From assembly GCA_018713245.1 (NCBI GenBank), contig DVFM01000069.1, forward strand, positions 1-49,814: DNA of 49,814 nucleotides, in the 5' to 3' direction. The DNA comes from Candidatus Merdivicinus intestinavium. GTDB taxonomy: Bacteria; Bacillota; Clostridia; Oscillospirales; Ruminococcaceae. The position numbers and the translations under genes are program-made. The notes below the pieces were generated by a model. That model made no database searches and had not been told where the DNA came from. It worked only from the letters and a program-made list of their open reading frames with translations. This document shows, in pieces, positions 6,963 through 14,529 of the stretch. Numbering within the stretch: the first letter of the stretch is position 1; each line of letters starts with the position of its first letter.

Positions 6963-8290
6963 GAATCGGAGATATGGCCCGTATGAGCCTCTCCAACCTC
7001 TGGAAGCGGAAGGTGCGGACCCTGCTCACCGTTATGGGCGTGGTCATCGGCACCTGCGCCATCGTGGTCATGATCTCCCTGGGCCTGGGAATGCAGAAAA
7101 CCATGCAGGATTCCCTGGCCCAGATGGGGGATCTGACGGTGATCCAGATCTATAACTACAACTCGACGCCGGACAGCGAACCGCTGGACGACAGCATGCT
7201 GGAGCAGATCCGGGCCATTGACCACGTTACGGCGCTGACCCCCTCTTACGACCCCACCTACTGGGGCGCTTTCCAGATCGAGAGCGGCAAATACGTTTAC
7301 AGCAGCAATATTACCGGCGTCGATATGGACGCGCTGGAAGCATTCGGGTATCAGGTGCAGGAGGGGGCGCTGCCCACTTCCGAAAACGGGAATTACGAGG
7401 GGATTGTCCTTTTCGGCTCCGATGCCCTTTATAATTTCTATAACCCCAAAAAGAGCCAGAACACCTGGGTTATGCAGCAGGCGGGGGAGGACCCGCCCGT
7501 GAACGTGATGGAGGATAAGCTCACCGCCGTCATTCAGAAGGACGACAGCGAAAACAGCAAAAAGGCGCCTACCCACAAATTGACCTGCTCCGGCATTCTG
7601 GTCAGCGACTGGAACAAGAACCCCACGCCCTATGGCGTGTTTATGGACGTGGATTACATGCGCAAACTGGAACAGGAGTATGTGAAGCTCAACAACATCA
7701 AGGAGGATAAAAATAAAAAATTCTCCTACAGCACCGTGGTGGTGAAGGTGGACGACATGGACAATGTGGCCGAAGTGGAAGAAGCCATTCACGCGCTGGG
7801 CTTTTCCGATACCAATTCCATGGAAACCATCCGCAAACCGCTGGAGGAACAGTCCCGCCAGCAGCAGATGATTTTCGGCGGACTGGGGGCCATCTCGCTG
7901 TTCGTTGCGGCGCTGGGCATCACCAACACCATGATTATGTCCATTTATGAGCGCACCCGGGAAATCGGCGTGATGAAGGTGCTGGGCTGCGTGGTGGGCA
8001 ACATCCGCGCCATGTTCCTGATGGAAGCCGGGACCATCGGATTTATCGGCGGCGTTATCGGTCTGGGGCTCAGCTATCTCATTTCCTTCCTGATTAACAC
8101 CTTTGGAGGGGGCGCAACCGGCAGTATTTACGATGTGGGCGGCATCGGCATCGGCGGGGTGTCCATCATTCCGTGGTGGCTTGCCCTCGGCGCGCTGGCG
8201 TTCGCCACGCTGGTGGGGCTGGTGTCCGGGTTCTCTCCGGCCAACCGCGCAGTGAAAATCAGCGCCCTCACCGCCATCCGCCAAGAATAG
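6959..8290 (+). CDS. MacB-like ABC transporter permease (FtsX domain)
   Basis: 443 residues; starts with ATGA overlap on the preceding gene. One N-terminal membrane helix (about 18-42), a large extracytoplasmic MacB_PCD domain (about 45-300), then three C-terminal helices with the FtsX-family signature MIMSIYERTREIGVMKVLGCVVGNIRAMFL after the first and SPANRAVKISALTAIR at the end. These permeases move or signal from the outer face of the membrane: peptide or antibiotic export, lipoprotein handling or activation of cell-wall enzymes. With the ATPase and CARDB-like protein it forms a three-gene system; the substrate is unknown and no sensor kinase is adjacent. Confidence 0.88.
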   Translation: MRIGDMARMSLSNLWKRKVRTLLTVMGVVIGTCAIVVMISLGLGMQKTMQDSLAQMGDLTVIQIYNYNSTPDSEPLDDSMLEQIRAIDHVTALTPSYDPTYWGAFQIESGKYVYSSNITGVDMDALEAFGYQVQEGALPTSENGNYEGIVLFGSDALYNFYNPKKSQNTWVMQQAGEDPPVNVMEDKLTAVIQKDDSENSKKAPTHKLTCSGILVSDWNKNPTPYGVFMDVDYMRKLEQEYVKLNNIKEDKNKKFSYSTVVVKVDDMDNVAEVEEAIHALGFSDTNSMETIRKPLEEQSRQQQMIFGGLGAISLFVAALGITNTMIMSIYERTREIGVMKVLGCVVGNIRAMFLMEAGTIGFIGGVIGLGLSYLISFLINTFGGGATGSIYDVGGIGIGGVSIIPWWLALGALAFATLVGLVSGFSPANRAVKISALTAIRQE

Positions 8291-8518
8291 CCCGGTAACC
8301 GGGCCGTTAAGCTGACGCAGTCGTTGTACCTCGCGAAACGCTTTGGCCGGCGCGCGACAAGCTGCGCGCCAGGAACCGCTCGCTAAAAATCCGCATAAAA
8401 ATTACCGGGGCGGCCCTTTGGGGCCGTCCCGATTGCTTATTCTCAAAAACCGGAAAAACCGCGGCAGGATGGATGTTCCGCGGTCATCCCGAGGAAAAAG
8501 GCGGCTGGCGGGCTGCCG
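8291..8518. other. Intergenic region rich in GC hairpins
   Basis: About 230 bases without a gene between the permease and the convergent AraC fusion gene. It holds several short perfect inverted repeats: GCCCGG/CCGGGC right after the permease stop, GGCGCGC (8349-8355) with GCGCGCC (8364-8370), a GGGGCGGCCC/GGGCCGTCCC hairpin near 8407-8430, and CCGCGG at both ends of 8459-8483. At least one should terminate the ABC operon. No coding frame or known RNA is recognised. Confidence 0.5.
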
Positions 8519-9799
8519 TCAGCAAAAAAGGGTTTTCCAGATCCAAAGGGTCATTTCGCGGTTAACTTTGGCGATGGGGGCGAGCTTTTCCCGTTCGGCA
8601 GTCCAGGCGATGAAAACAAATTGGTTGGCCAGGATGACCAGCGGCGCCGCTTCCCGTTCCGCGGAGGACAGGGGGGCAACGCTGTCATAGCCGTCCAGGA
8701 TGGCGGCAAGCATTCCCTTCCAGCCGTCCGGCTCCATCTTCCCCCAGGTTTCGGATAAGACGGCGGCAGCAAAGCAGCAGGGGTCGAAGATGCGGGCTTC
8801 CCGGGTGCTCAGGTTCCATTCCTGAAAGCCGATGACCCGTTCTCCGTCGAACAGGACGTTCCCGGGGTTCAGCCCCCGATGCACCGGCTGGCGGGGAAGC
8901 GTCCGGTGCAGCGCCGGGAATTCCCGCTCCCACCGGCTGCAAAGCTCCAGGGGGAGGATCCCCTCCCGTTTGACCGCTGTCAGGGCCCATTCTCCCGCTT
9001 CTTTTTCCAGGTCCCGCTCCTCAAGCGGCAGGCCGCAGCCGCCAATCGCCCGATGCATCCCGGCGATGGCTGCGCCCACCCGGCGCGCCAGTGTTTCCCC
9101 GCCCGGTTTCATCAGTTCTGCCGCCATCAGCGGCACAGTTTCCGGAAGGGTATAAAGGCTGAACCAGCGCCCTTCCTCCTCCGCAATCGTGGAGCCGGAA
9201 CTGTCCGGCAGGTAATGGGGGGCGGCAAACCCGCCTTTTCGGAGCAGCTGCGCCATTTCCCGTTCTTTTTCCAGCACGCCGGGCGCGGCTCCTTCCTGGA
9301 GCAGATATGTTTTGTCCACCCACAGGCGGCTTTCGCAGGGATAGCCGCTGGAAGGGTAGCGGTACTCCTCCAGGGACGCCTGCTCCATTCCCCAGCGGCG
9401 CAGGACCTTTCGGGCTGTCTCGTGTGTCAGCATTCTGTATGCCTCCTTTTCCAGTTGGAAACGCGCCGGCGGCCGGGCCGGCGTTTTCTGAAGATAGGCG
9501 GAAGGGGAACACCCGAATTCCCGGAGGAACGCCTTATAAAAACCGGCATAGCTGTCAAAGCCGTATGCCAGCGCCGCGTCCAGCAGGCTTTGGCCCCGCT
9601 GGGCCGCGTAAATGGCATACTGGAGCCGCCGCAGGGTCCGGTAATGGGCCGGGGAAATGCCGACTGTCTCCTCAAAAATGCGGCTGAAATGCCAGCGGGA
9701 GAAGCCCGCTTCCCCTGCAATCTGCCCAATCGCCAGTTCCTCCCCAAGGTTTTCGTCCATGGAGTCCAGGACCTTTTGCAGGATGTTTCGGTAATCCAT
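8519..9799 (-). CDS. AraC-type regulator fused to a degenerate APH-like kinase domain
   Basis: 426 residues from ATG 9797-9799, which follows AAGGAGG. Residues 1-105 are a two-helix-turn-helix AraC domain (LAIGQIAGEAGFSRWHFSRIFEETVGISPAHYRTLRRL; second HTH in LDAALAYGFDSYAGFYKAFLREFGCSPSAYL). Residues about 130-420 resemble the aminoglycoside phosphotransferase/choline kinase fold, with the loop HRGLNPGN at 307-314 where active kinases have HxDxxxxN; the catalytic Asp is Gly309. The metal-binding Asp that follows (usually IDW/IDF) is Gly324 in VIGFQEW. The second domain therefore probably binds a ligand without phosphorylating it and acts as the regulator's sensor. Gene is monocistronic as far as seen; target unknown. 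Confidence 0.85.
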   Translation of the reverse strand: MDYRNILQKVLDSMDENLGEELAIGQIAGEAGFSRWHFSRIFEETVGISPAHYRTLRRLQYAIYAAQRGQSLLDAALAYGFDSYAGFYKAFLREFGCSPSAYLQKTPARPPARFQLEKEAYRMLTHETARKVLRRWGMEQASLEEYRYPSSGYPCESRLWVDKTYLLQEGAAPGVLEKEREMAQLLRKGGFAAPHYLPDSSGSTIAEEEGRWFSLYTLPETVPLMAAELMKPGGETLARRVGAAIAGMHRAIGGCGLPLEERDLEKEAGEWALTAVKREGILPLELCSRWEREFPALHRTLPRQPVHRGLNPGNVLFDGERVIGFQEWNLSTREARIFDPCCFAAAVLSETWGKMEPDGWKGMLAAILDGYDSVAPLSSAEREAAPLVILANQFVFIAWTAEREKLAPIAKVNREMTLWIWKTLFC

Positions 9800-9912
9800 C
9801 CGGTTCCCTCCTTTCGCAGCTTTATTATAGCACATGGCGCACGGCGGCGGATTTCCCCAGGTGCTTTTGTCCAAAGCCGCGCGGGGGTCCCGGCGGGATG
9901 ACATCCGGCGGG

Positions 9913-10383
9913 CTACAGCGTCCAGCTGAACTCGAACTCATGCTTTAACGGAATCCCTTCATTGCCGAGCAGCGGAATGGATGGTTTCAGCTTCCGGGAT
10001 TCCTCCAGGGCGTTGAGGAAAACGCCCTTCAGCTCAAACCCGAACCTTTGATAAAAGCGGATTGCATGGATGTTGTCATTGGTGGTAATCAGCCAGACCC
10101 GGGTGCAGCGGCGGCTCTTTGCGGTTTCAATCACCGCCCGAATCAGGCCGGAACCGATCCCGCGGTTTTCCAGCAGGCTTTGCAGGGCCAATATCTCGCA
10201 TTCCCCTCCGTTTACGGCATAGAGGATGTAGCCCGTCAATTCCCCGCCGTCAACGGAAACGAATCCATCCGCGCCGGATGTGTCGTGCACAATGCCTTTG
10301 GTAACAATCATGGGGCCCGCCCATTCGTCGGCAATCAGCTGGTTTACTTTTGGCCGGATTTCGCTGTTCATTGGCAGAATCAC
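9913..10383 (-). CDS. GNAT family N-acetyltransferase
   Basis: 156 residues from GTG 10381-10383, preceded by AGGAGG at ideal distance; an internal ATG at 10369-10371 is too far from it. The acetyl-CoA loop is recognisable as LQSLLENRGIGSGLIRAVIETAKSRRC (Q/R-x-x-G-x-G/A type), followed by the beta4-beta5 pattern VWLITTNDNIHAIRFYQRFGFELKGVF, typical of this family. The acceptor is unknown. The frame is open further upstream through the repeat at 10438-10519, but that part does not look like protein. Confidence 0.85.
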   Translation of the reverse strand: MILPMNSEIRPKVNQLIADEWAGPMIVTKGIVHDTSGADGFVSVDGGELTGYILYAVNGGECEILALQSLLENRGIGSGLIRAVIETAKSRRCTRVWLITTNDNIHAIRFYQRFGFELKGVFLNALEESRKLKPSIPLLGNEGIPLKHEFEFSWTL

Positions 10384-10437
10384 AAAGCAGCCCTCCTGAA
10401 AAGTATAAAGTGGGAATAACATTCCGGAAAAACGTAT

Positions 10438-10519
10438 TGTAGGGGCGAACTGTGTTCGCCCGCATAAAAGGGAAAAACATTCCGGAAAATCCGGTGGGCG
10501 GGGAACCCCTGACCCTACA
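10438..10519. repeat. 82-bp REP/MITE-like palindromic element
   Basis: Ends are the 7-bp terminal inverted repeat TGTAGGG (10438-10444) and CCCTACA (10513-10519). Inside are a perfect hairpin GGGCGAAC-TGT-GTTCGCCC (10443-10461) and a GGGG-AA-CCCC hairpin. The 14-mer AACATTCCGGAAAA occurs both just outside (10418-10431) and inside (10476-10489). GTAGGGGCG-type palindromes are, from memory, common intergenic repeats in gut clostridia. The rest of the 320-base gap up to 10703 contains only the weak promoter and ribosome site of the next gene. Confidence 0.5.
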
Positions 10520-10703
10520 GCACCCATGCGATGATCCGAACGGCAGGGGCGGATGCATGTATTGTTGGAAGAAAATCCTTCCCGGAATAAATTCATTATA
10601 TCATCCGCGAAGCCGGCTTTCAATGCGTTTTCCGCCGAATGCAAAACAGGGATAGAAAAAACTTGCTTTCAGGAGTATAATAAGCAGGATAGGAGGTTTT
10701 TGC

Positions 10704-11948
10704 ATGGAACATCTGGAAGATATGCGCCGGGATGCGGCGGAAATCGTCCGGGAGGCGGTCCGCACCTGCCTGCCGGATGAGGCGGTGCGCCGGGCGCTGG
10801 CGGGGATGCGCTTCCCCAGGCCCGTGATTCTGGCGGCGGTGGGAAAAGCTGCCTGGCGGATGGCGGAATCCGCTTACGGCGTCCTGGGGCCGGAGGGGAT
10901 TTCCCGGGGAATCGTGATTACCAAAACCGGCCACAGCGAAGGCCCCATCGGCAGTCTCCTCATCCGGGAGGCGCCCCATCCGGTTCTGGGTGAGGCCGCC
11001 GTCCGGGCGGCAGAGGAGCTGTTGGAGATGGTTTCCGGCCTGACCGCGGAGGACACCGTACTGTTTCTGGTTTCCGGCGGCGGGTCGGCCCTGCTGGAGT
11101 ACCCCCTCATCCCTTTGGAGGAGCTGGCCGATGTCAATCGGCAGCTTCTGGCCTGCGGCGCCTCCATCGAGGAGATCAACGCCGTGCGGAAGCGCCTGTC
11201 CGGGGTGAAGGGCGGGCGGTTCGCCCGGCGGTGCGCGCCGGCAAAGGTGGTTTCGGTGCTGCTGTCCGACGTTTTGGGCGACCGACCCGACATCATCGCT
11301 TCCGGCCCTGCCTGCCCGGACCCCTCCACCTGCCGGGAAGCGGAGGAAGTTGCCCGCCGGTATGGCCTGCGGCTTTCCGAAGCGGCGCGGGAATGTCTCA
11401 GAAAGGAGACGCCGAAGGTCCTGGAAAACGCGGAATATCAGGTCATCGGCAGCGTCTCCCGCCTTTGCCGGGCTGCCGCCGCGGCGGCAGAAAAGCGCGG
11501 CTACGGGGCGGAGCTTCTGACCGACCGCCTTTCCTGCCAGGCGAAGGAGGCCGGGCGGCTGCTGGCGTCCGAGGCCCGCGCCCGGCTCCCCTGTCTTACC
11601 CGTCCCGCGGCGCTGATTGCCGGAGGGGAGACGGTGGTGGAGCTCCGCGGAAAGGGGCTGGGCGGGAGATGCCAGGAGCTCGCACTGGCGGCGGCCGAGG
11701 GGCTTTGCGGGCTCCCGGCCGTCCTGCTTGCCGCGGGTTCGGACGGAACGGACGGCCCGACCGACGCTGCGGGCGGGTTCGCCGACGGCTGCACGGCGGA
11801 GGCTCTTGCCGGGGCGGGGGTGTCAATCCCGGCGGCGCTGGCGGAGAACGACGCCTACCACGCCCTCCAAAAGGTGGGGAATCTGTGGATTACAGGGCCC
11901 ACCGGGACCAATGTAAATGACGTTTGCGTCCTGCTTTTATGGCCATAA
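10704..11948 (+). CDS. Glycerate 2-kinase (MOFRL family)
   Basis: 414 residues, family DUF4147 N-domain plus C-terminal MOFRL domain. Typical segments seen are AAVGKAAWRMAESA near 37, the KTGHSEG loop, VSGGGSALLEYP (nucleotide/phosphate loop near 130), LSDVLGDRPDIIASGPACPDPSTC, and the C-terminal LAAGSDGTDGPTDAAGGFADG. Once misnamed hydroxypyruvate reductase (TtuD), these enzymes phosphorylate D-glycerate at O2 to 2-phosphoglycerate using ATP. AGGAGG lies 8 bases before the ATG; a TATAAT at 10676-10681 has only a poor -35. Monocistronic. Confidence 0.88.
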   Translation: MEHLEDMRRDAAEIVREAVRTCLPDEAVRRALAGMRFPRPVILAAVGKAAWRMAESAYGVLGPEGISRGIVITKTGHSEGPIGSLLIREAPHPVLGEAAVRAAEELLEMVSGLTAEDTVLFLVSGGGSALLEYPLIPLEELADVNRQLLACGASIEEINAVRKRLSGVKGGRFARRCAPAKVVSVLLSDVLGDRPDIIASGPACPDPSTCREAEEVARRYGLRLSEAARECLRKETPKVLENAEYQVIGSVSRLCRAAAAAAEKRGYGAELLTDRLSCQAKEAGRLLASEARARLPCLTRPAALIAGGETVVELRGKGLGGRCQELALAAAEGLCGLPAVLLAAGSDGTDGPTDAAGGFADGCTAEALAGAGVSIPAALAENDAYHALQKVGNLWITGPTGTNVNDVCVLLLWP

Positions 11949-12023
11949 TTTGTTCTAAATGTGAATATTTTACAAATTATACAGTGTAAGGCGAAAATCC
12001 CCCTTTTTTTTTGACTGTTTTTG

Positions 12024-12032
12024 TGATATACT
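12024..12032 (+). promoter_or_regulatory. Extended -10 promoter of the SseB-like gene
   Basis: TGATATACT (12024-12032): an extended TGn motif followed by TATACT, with a T-rich stretch instead of a good -35. It lies about 35 bases ahead of the leader ORF at 12067. Confidence 0.45.
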
Positions 12033-12066
12033 AATACCAAGAGAATCTTCCTGTGAGGAGTACCCA

Positions 12067-12111
12067 ATGAAAGGAGTGGGGGATTTTTCCCTGCAAGACC
12101 ATGGAAATTAA
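12067..12111 (+). CDS. 14-residue leader ORF overlapping the SseB-like gene
   Basis: ATG 12067 is 6 bases after TGAGGAG and reads MKGVGDFSLQDHGN, stopping at TAA 12109-12111. The larger gene starts at 12101 inside it in another frame, and that start has no good ribosome site nearer than GGAGTGGGGG, about 20 bases off. Ribosomes leaving the leader would reinitiate a few bases back. Coding status is inferred from the ribosome site and the overlap. Confidence 0.4.
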   Translation: MKGVGDFSLQDHGN

Positions 12112-12883
12112 CAAATCTACTTCAAATCCCGCCGCAGTTGCGGCAATGGAGGCGTTTATTAAGGAACAGACTCCCCGACATGAGCTGGATATGATTTCCA
12201 CCCTGATGCGGGCGCGTTTCCTGTCTCCGGTTATTTTTTCCGAACCGGTGATTGACGGCCAGGTTCCCAAGGGCACCCAAATCCAGCAGTATGTTATCAA
12301 TAACCCTCAGGGAGACCGCTTTTTCCTGGCTTTTACCGACGATGAGGCTATGAAAAAGTGGGCCAAGGAGGAGAAGCGGGATTTTGTCCTGCTGAATCTG
12401 GCAGAATGCCTGGCGCTGATTAAGCACGCGGATGCGGACAAAATCAAAGGGCTGGTTGTCAACCCCTTTTCTCATAACGTGACGCTGACCACCGAAATGC
12501 TGGAGGGCCTGCCCAAGCGGCTTCAGGCCCTGCGGAAAGCTGTTCCGCCCCGTTTCCTGCTGGGACGGCCCAAGAACGAGCCGGTGGAGATGGAAGAAGC
12601 CCTTCAGAAATTCTTCAAGAAGAAACAGAAAGAGGTCCAGGAAGCCTGGATGCTGATGGCGTTGCGGGAAGGCACCAAGAAGCCCCGCTATATGCTCGTA
12701 ATTGATTACGAGGGAGAGCCGGAGGACGCCAAAACCATGTTCCCCGCCATCGCCGAAGAGGCGAAACCCTATTTGAAGGAAGGGGACGGCTTGGACATTG
12801 TCCGCCGCAACGAAAAATTCGCGGAAGATATTCTCCAAAAGACCGAACCCTTCTACCGCAAGAAGGCAGGTCTGCTTTGGTAA
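12101..12883 (+). CDS. SseB family protein
   Basis: 260 residues with the two-part layout of SseB proteins: N-terminal domain about 8-130 (ISTLMRARFLSPVIF, then FLAFTDDEAMKKW and a VVNPFSHNVTLTTEML segment) and a C-terminal domain about 150-255 (KKQKEVQEAWMLMALREGTKKPRYMLVIDYEG). SseB was named for enhanced serine sensitivity in E. coli; the biochemical role is not known, and the family is widespread in Firmicutes and Actinobacteria as soluble proteins. No in-frame start exists upstream because of a stop at 12068. The weak start is discussed with the leader ORF. Confidence 0.8.
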   Translation: MEINKSTSNPAAVAAMEAFIKEQTPRHELDMISTLMRARFLSPVIFSEPVIDGQVPKGTQIQQYVINNPQGDRFFLAFTDDEAMKKWAKEEKRDFVLLNLAECLALIKHADADKIKGLVVNPFSHNVTLTTEMLEGLPKRLQALRKAVPPRFLLGRPKNEPVEMEEALQKFFKKKQKEVQEAWMLMALREGTKKPRYMLVIDYEGEPEDAKTMFPAIAEEAKPYLKEGDGLDIVRRNEKFAEDILQKTEPFYRKKAGLLW

Positions 12884-12898
12884 TCCCGCCAAAGAGCA

Positions 12899-12930
12899 GC
12901 CCCCGGAACGTTGGCAGGCGTTCCGGGGGC
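12899..12930. terminator. Terminator between convergent SseB-like and mntP genes
   Basis: 12-bp perfect stem (12899-12910 with 12919-12930) with an 8-base loop and a short T run (TTTG) on plus. It serves both converging genes. Confidence 0.75.
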
Positions 12931-12947
12931 TTTGCGCTGTCCGATTG

Positions 12948-13517
12948 TCAGAAAGGCAGGAGTTCGAGGTGCTCCAGCAGGATTTTCAGGCCGATGAGGA
13001 TGAGGATGACGCCGCCTGCGATTTCGGCTTTGGCTTTCCAGCGGCTGCCGAAAAGGTTGCCGATTTTGACGCCCGCCATGGACAGGAGGAAAGTAATGAC
13101 GCCGATAAAGGAAACGGCCGGCACAATGTCCACCTGAAGGAAGGCCAGCGTCACCCCCACTGCCAGGGCGTCGATGCTGGTGGCCAGCGCCAGGACGCTC
13201 ATTTCCTTAAAGCCCACCGATTCGCTGCCGCCGCCCTCTTCTTCCCCGGACAGGGCTTCGCGGATCATGTTGCCGCCGATTACCGCCAGCAGGATAAAGG
13301 CGATCCAGTGGTCAAAGGCCGTGATGTAATTGCGGAACTGGACGCCGAGAAAATAGCCGATGAGCGGCATTCCCGCCTGGAATCCGCCGAAATACAGCCC
13401 CACAATGCAGGCCTTTTTCCAGCTCATCTGCCGCAGCGAAAGCCCCTTGCAGATGGCGACGGCGAAAGCGTCCATGGAAAGGCCGACGGCCAGGATGAAA
13501 AGTTCTGTCAGTGTCAT
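12948..13517 (-). CDS. mntP: Manganese efflux pump MntP
   Basis: 189 residues from ATG 13515-13517, preceded by AGGAGAACC. Six membrane helices, with the duplicated family motif seen as [15 protein letters not shown] near the N-terminus and [15 protein letters not shown] in the second half; the Asp in each is required for Mn2+ transport in characterised members. An acidic loop (GEEEGGG) separates the halves. MntP genes are often controlled by a yybP-ykoY manganese riboswitch, but I could not recognise one in the 5' region. Exports Mn2+ and guards against manganese overload. Confidence 0.9.
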   Translation of the reverse strand: MTLTELFILAVGLSMDAFAVAICKGLSLRQMSWKKACIVGLYFGGFQAGMPLIGYFLGVQFRNYITAFDHWIAFILLAVIGGNMIREALSGEEEGGGSESVGFKEMSVLALATSIDALAVGVTLAFLQVDIVPAVSFIGVITFLLSMAGVKIGNLFGSRWKAKAEIAGGVILILIGLKILLEHLELLPF

Positions 13518-13578
13518 GATGGTTCTCCTTTTCCTTGATGAATTCGGCCCTGGGGCCATATTTTGCGCGTCAGAATCT

Positions 13579-13591
13579 TGGCGGAGATGAA
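13579..13591. repeat. Distal direct repeat (attachment-site-like copy of tRNA-Ser 3' end)
   Basis: TGGCGGAGATGAA here is identical to 14299-14311, the last 13 bases of the tRNA-Ser gene including CCA. The two copies are 720 bases apart and enclose AT-rich DNA, as left and right ends of an integrated element do. Confidence 0.6.
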
Positions 13592-13721
13592 AAAAGACTT
13601 ATCCGCAGCGCAACGTAAGTGCGCGTTCTGCTCCAGACTAAGCCTGATAAAAGTTAACGATTCATTTTTACACCACACAAGTTATTCGTTAAAACTTATA
13701 CACGGTATCAACTTATCAGTA

Positions 13722-14231
13722 TTAAGCAAGAATGATCTCATAACGTTGAATTACACGCTCATCATCAACAAATTCTTCTAATAAGTATCCGCCGTTCTTT
13801 AAAATAACATGTATAGCGGACACATTATCTTTGCTGTTTGGGCAAATATGCACTTTTCGGATACCCTTTTTTTGACACTCCTTTAAGGCAAGAGCAAGCA
13901 TAGCAGTACCGTAACCTTTTCCTCTGCACCAAGGAACAATGCCCGCATGAAGATGCCCCCGTTTCGTGTCCATATGATTTATTATGATACTGCCGACAAT
14001 TTCTCTTTGCTCGTTCAGTGCAAAATACAAAGTGCATGGAACATGAGTAGATAACATTGATCCTGTCGTACGGTCATCCTCGCAATATTCCAGCCACTTT
14101 TCAAAAGGAGTATTACCCCTACGCATTAATTCGGGCTGAATATTTTCTTCTAACTGTTCCCATCTGTCCATAACACGATTATATTCCGTTTGATGTATTA
14201 GGCTCGGTATTTCCAGAACTAAAGAAGTCAT
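13722..14231 (-). CDS. GNAT family acetyltransferase in an AT-rich islet
   Basis: 169 residues; ATG 14229-14231 follows GGGAGG. The fold is recognisable from VGSIIINHMDTKRGHLHAGIVPWCRGKGYGTAMLALALKEC (motif A, R-G-K-G-Y-G acetyl-CoA loop) and VHICPNSKDNVSAIHVILKNGGYLLEEF (motif B). Base composition is far more AT-rich than all neighbours, and it lies between two copies of the tRNA-Ser 3' end, so it was probably acquired by transfer. It may be transcribed from a TGATATAAT extended -10 element located within the tRNA terminator loop (14271-14279 region). Substrate unknown; small-molecule or antibiotic acetylation is possible but not shown. Confidence 0.85.
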   Translation of the reverse strand: MTSLVLEIPSLIHQTEYNRVMDRWEQLEENIQPELMRRGNTPFEKWLEYCEDDRTTGSMLSTHVPCTLYFALNEQREIVGSIIINHMDTKRGHLHAGIVPWCRGKGYGTAMLALALKECQKKGIRKVHICPNSKDNVSAIHVILKNGGYLLEEFVDDERVIQRYEIILA

Positions 14232-14261
14232 TCGATTCCTCCCTTTCTGTTTTCAATAAAA

Positions 14262-14296
14262 AACGGACACCTATTATATCACAATTGGTGTCCGTT
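14262..14296 (-). terminator. Terminator of the tRNA-Ser transcript
   Basis: 10-bp perfect stem (14262-14271 with 14287-14296), 15-base AT-rich loop, followed on the minus strand by TTTTTTA. It begins 3 bases after the tRNA 3' end. The loop carries TATAAT with an upstream TG on the minus strand, a possible promoter for the GNAT gene. Confidence 0.75.
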
Positions 14297-14298
14297 TC

Positions 14299-14311
14299 TG
14301 GCGGAGATGAA
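14299..14311. repeat. Proximal direct repeat inside the tRNA-Ser 3' end
   Basis: TGGCGGAGATGAA, the partner of 13579-13591. It lies wholly within the tRNA gene, the usual target for tyrosine-recombinase integration. Confidence 0.6.
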
Positions 14312-14390
14312 GGGATTTGAACCCTTGCACCGGCAGAACCGGCCTACCGGATTTCGAATCCGGACCCTTCAACCGCTTGGGTACATCTCC
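14299..14390 (-). tRNA. tRNA-Ser (anticodon CGA)
   Basis: 92 bases with encoded CCA. Acceptor GGAGATG pairs with CATCTCC, followed by G and CCA. D arm CCC-AAGCGGTTGAA-GGG, anticodon stem CCGGA/TCCGG with loop TTCGAAA giving anticodon CGA (reads UCG), a long class II variable arm (GCCGG/CCGGT), and T arm AAGGG-TTCAAAT-CCCTT. All parts are intact. Confidence 0.95.
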
Positions 14391-14529
14391 GTATTCAATT
14401 TTCAGGCACCGTTCGCAAGACATTCGGAAAAATGCGAGAATTCGATGCAAGATAACAGGAATTTAGGGGGATTCCTACCCCGAAAAAAGCCCGCCGTTAC
14501 GCGGTTTGATGCGGACGAAACGGCCAGTC

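Noticed and set aside
13518-13640. Possible yybP-ykoY manganese riboswitch before mntP
   Set aside because: I looked for the conserved core on the minus strand and found no match; the only structure is a short GGCCCCAGGGCC palindrome.
14484-14520. ACCGCG followed by a GC hairpin and T6, resembling the end of a T-box leader
   Set aside because: Only six bases of the T-box core match; no Stem I features are visible, and the downstream gene is a tRNA, not a synthetase or amino-acid gene.
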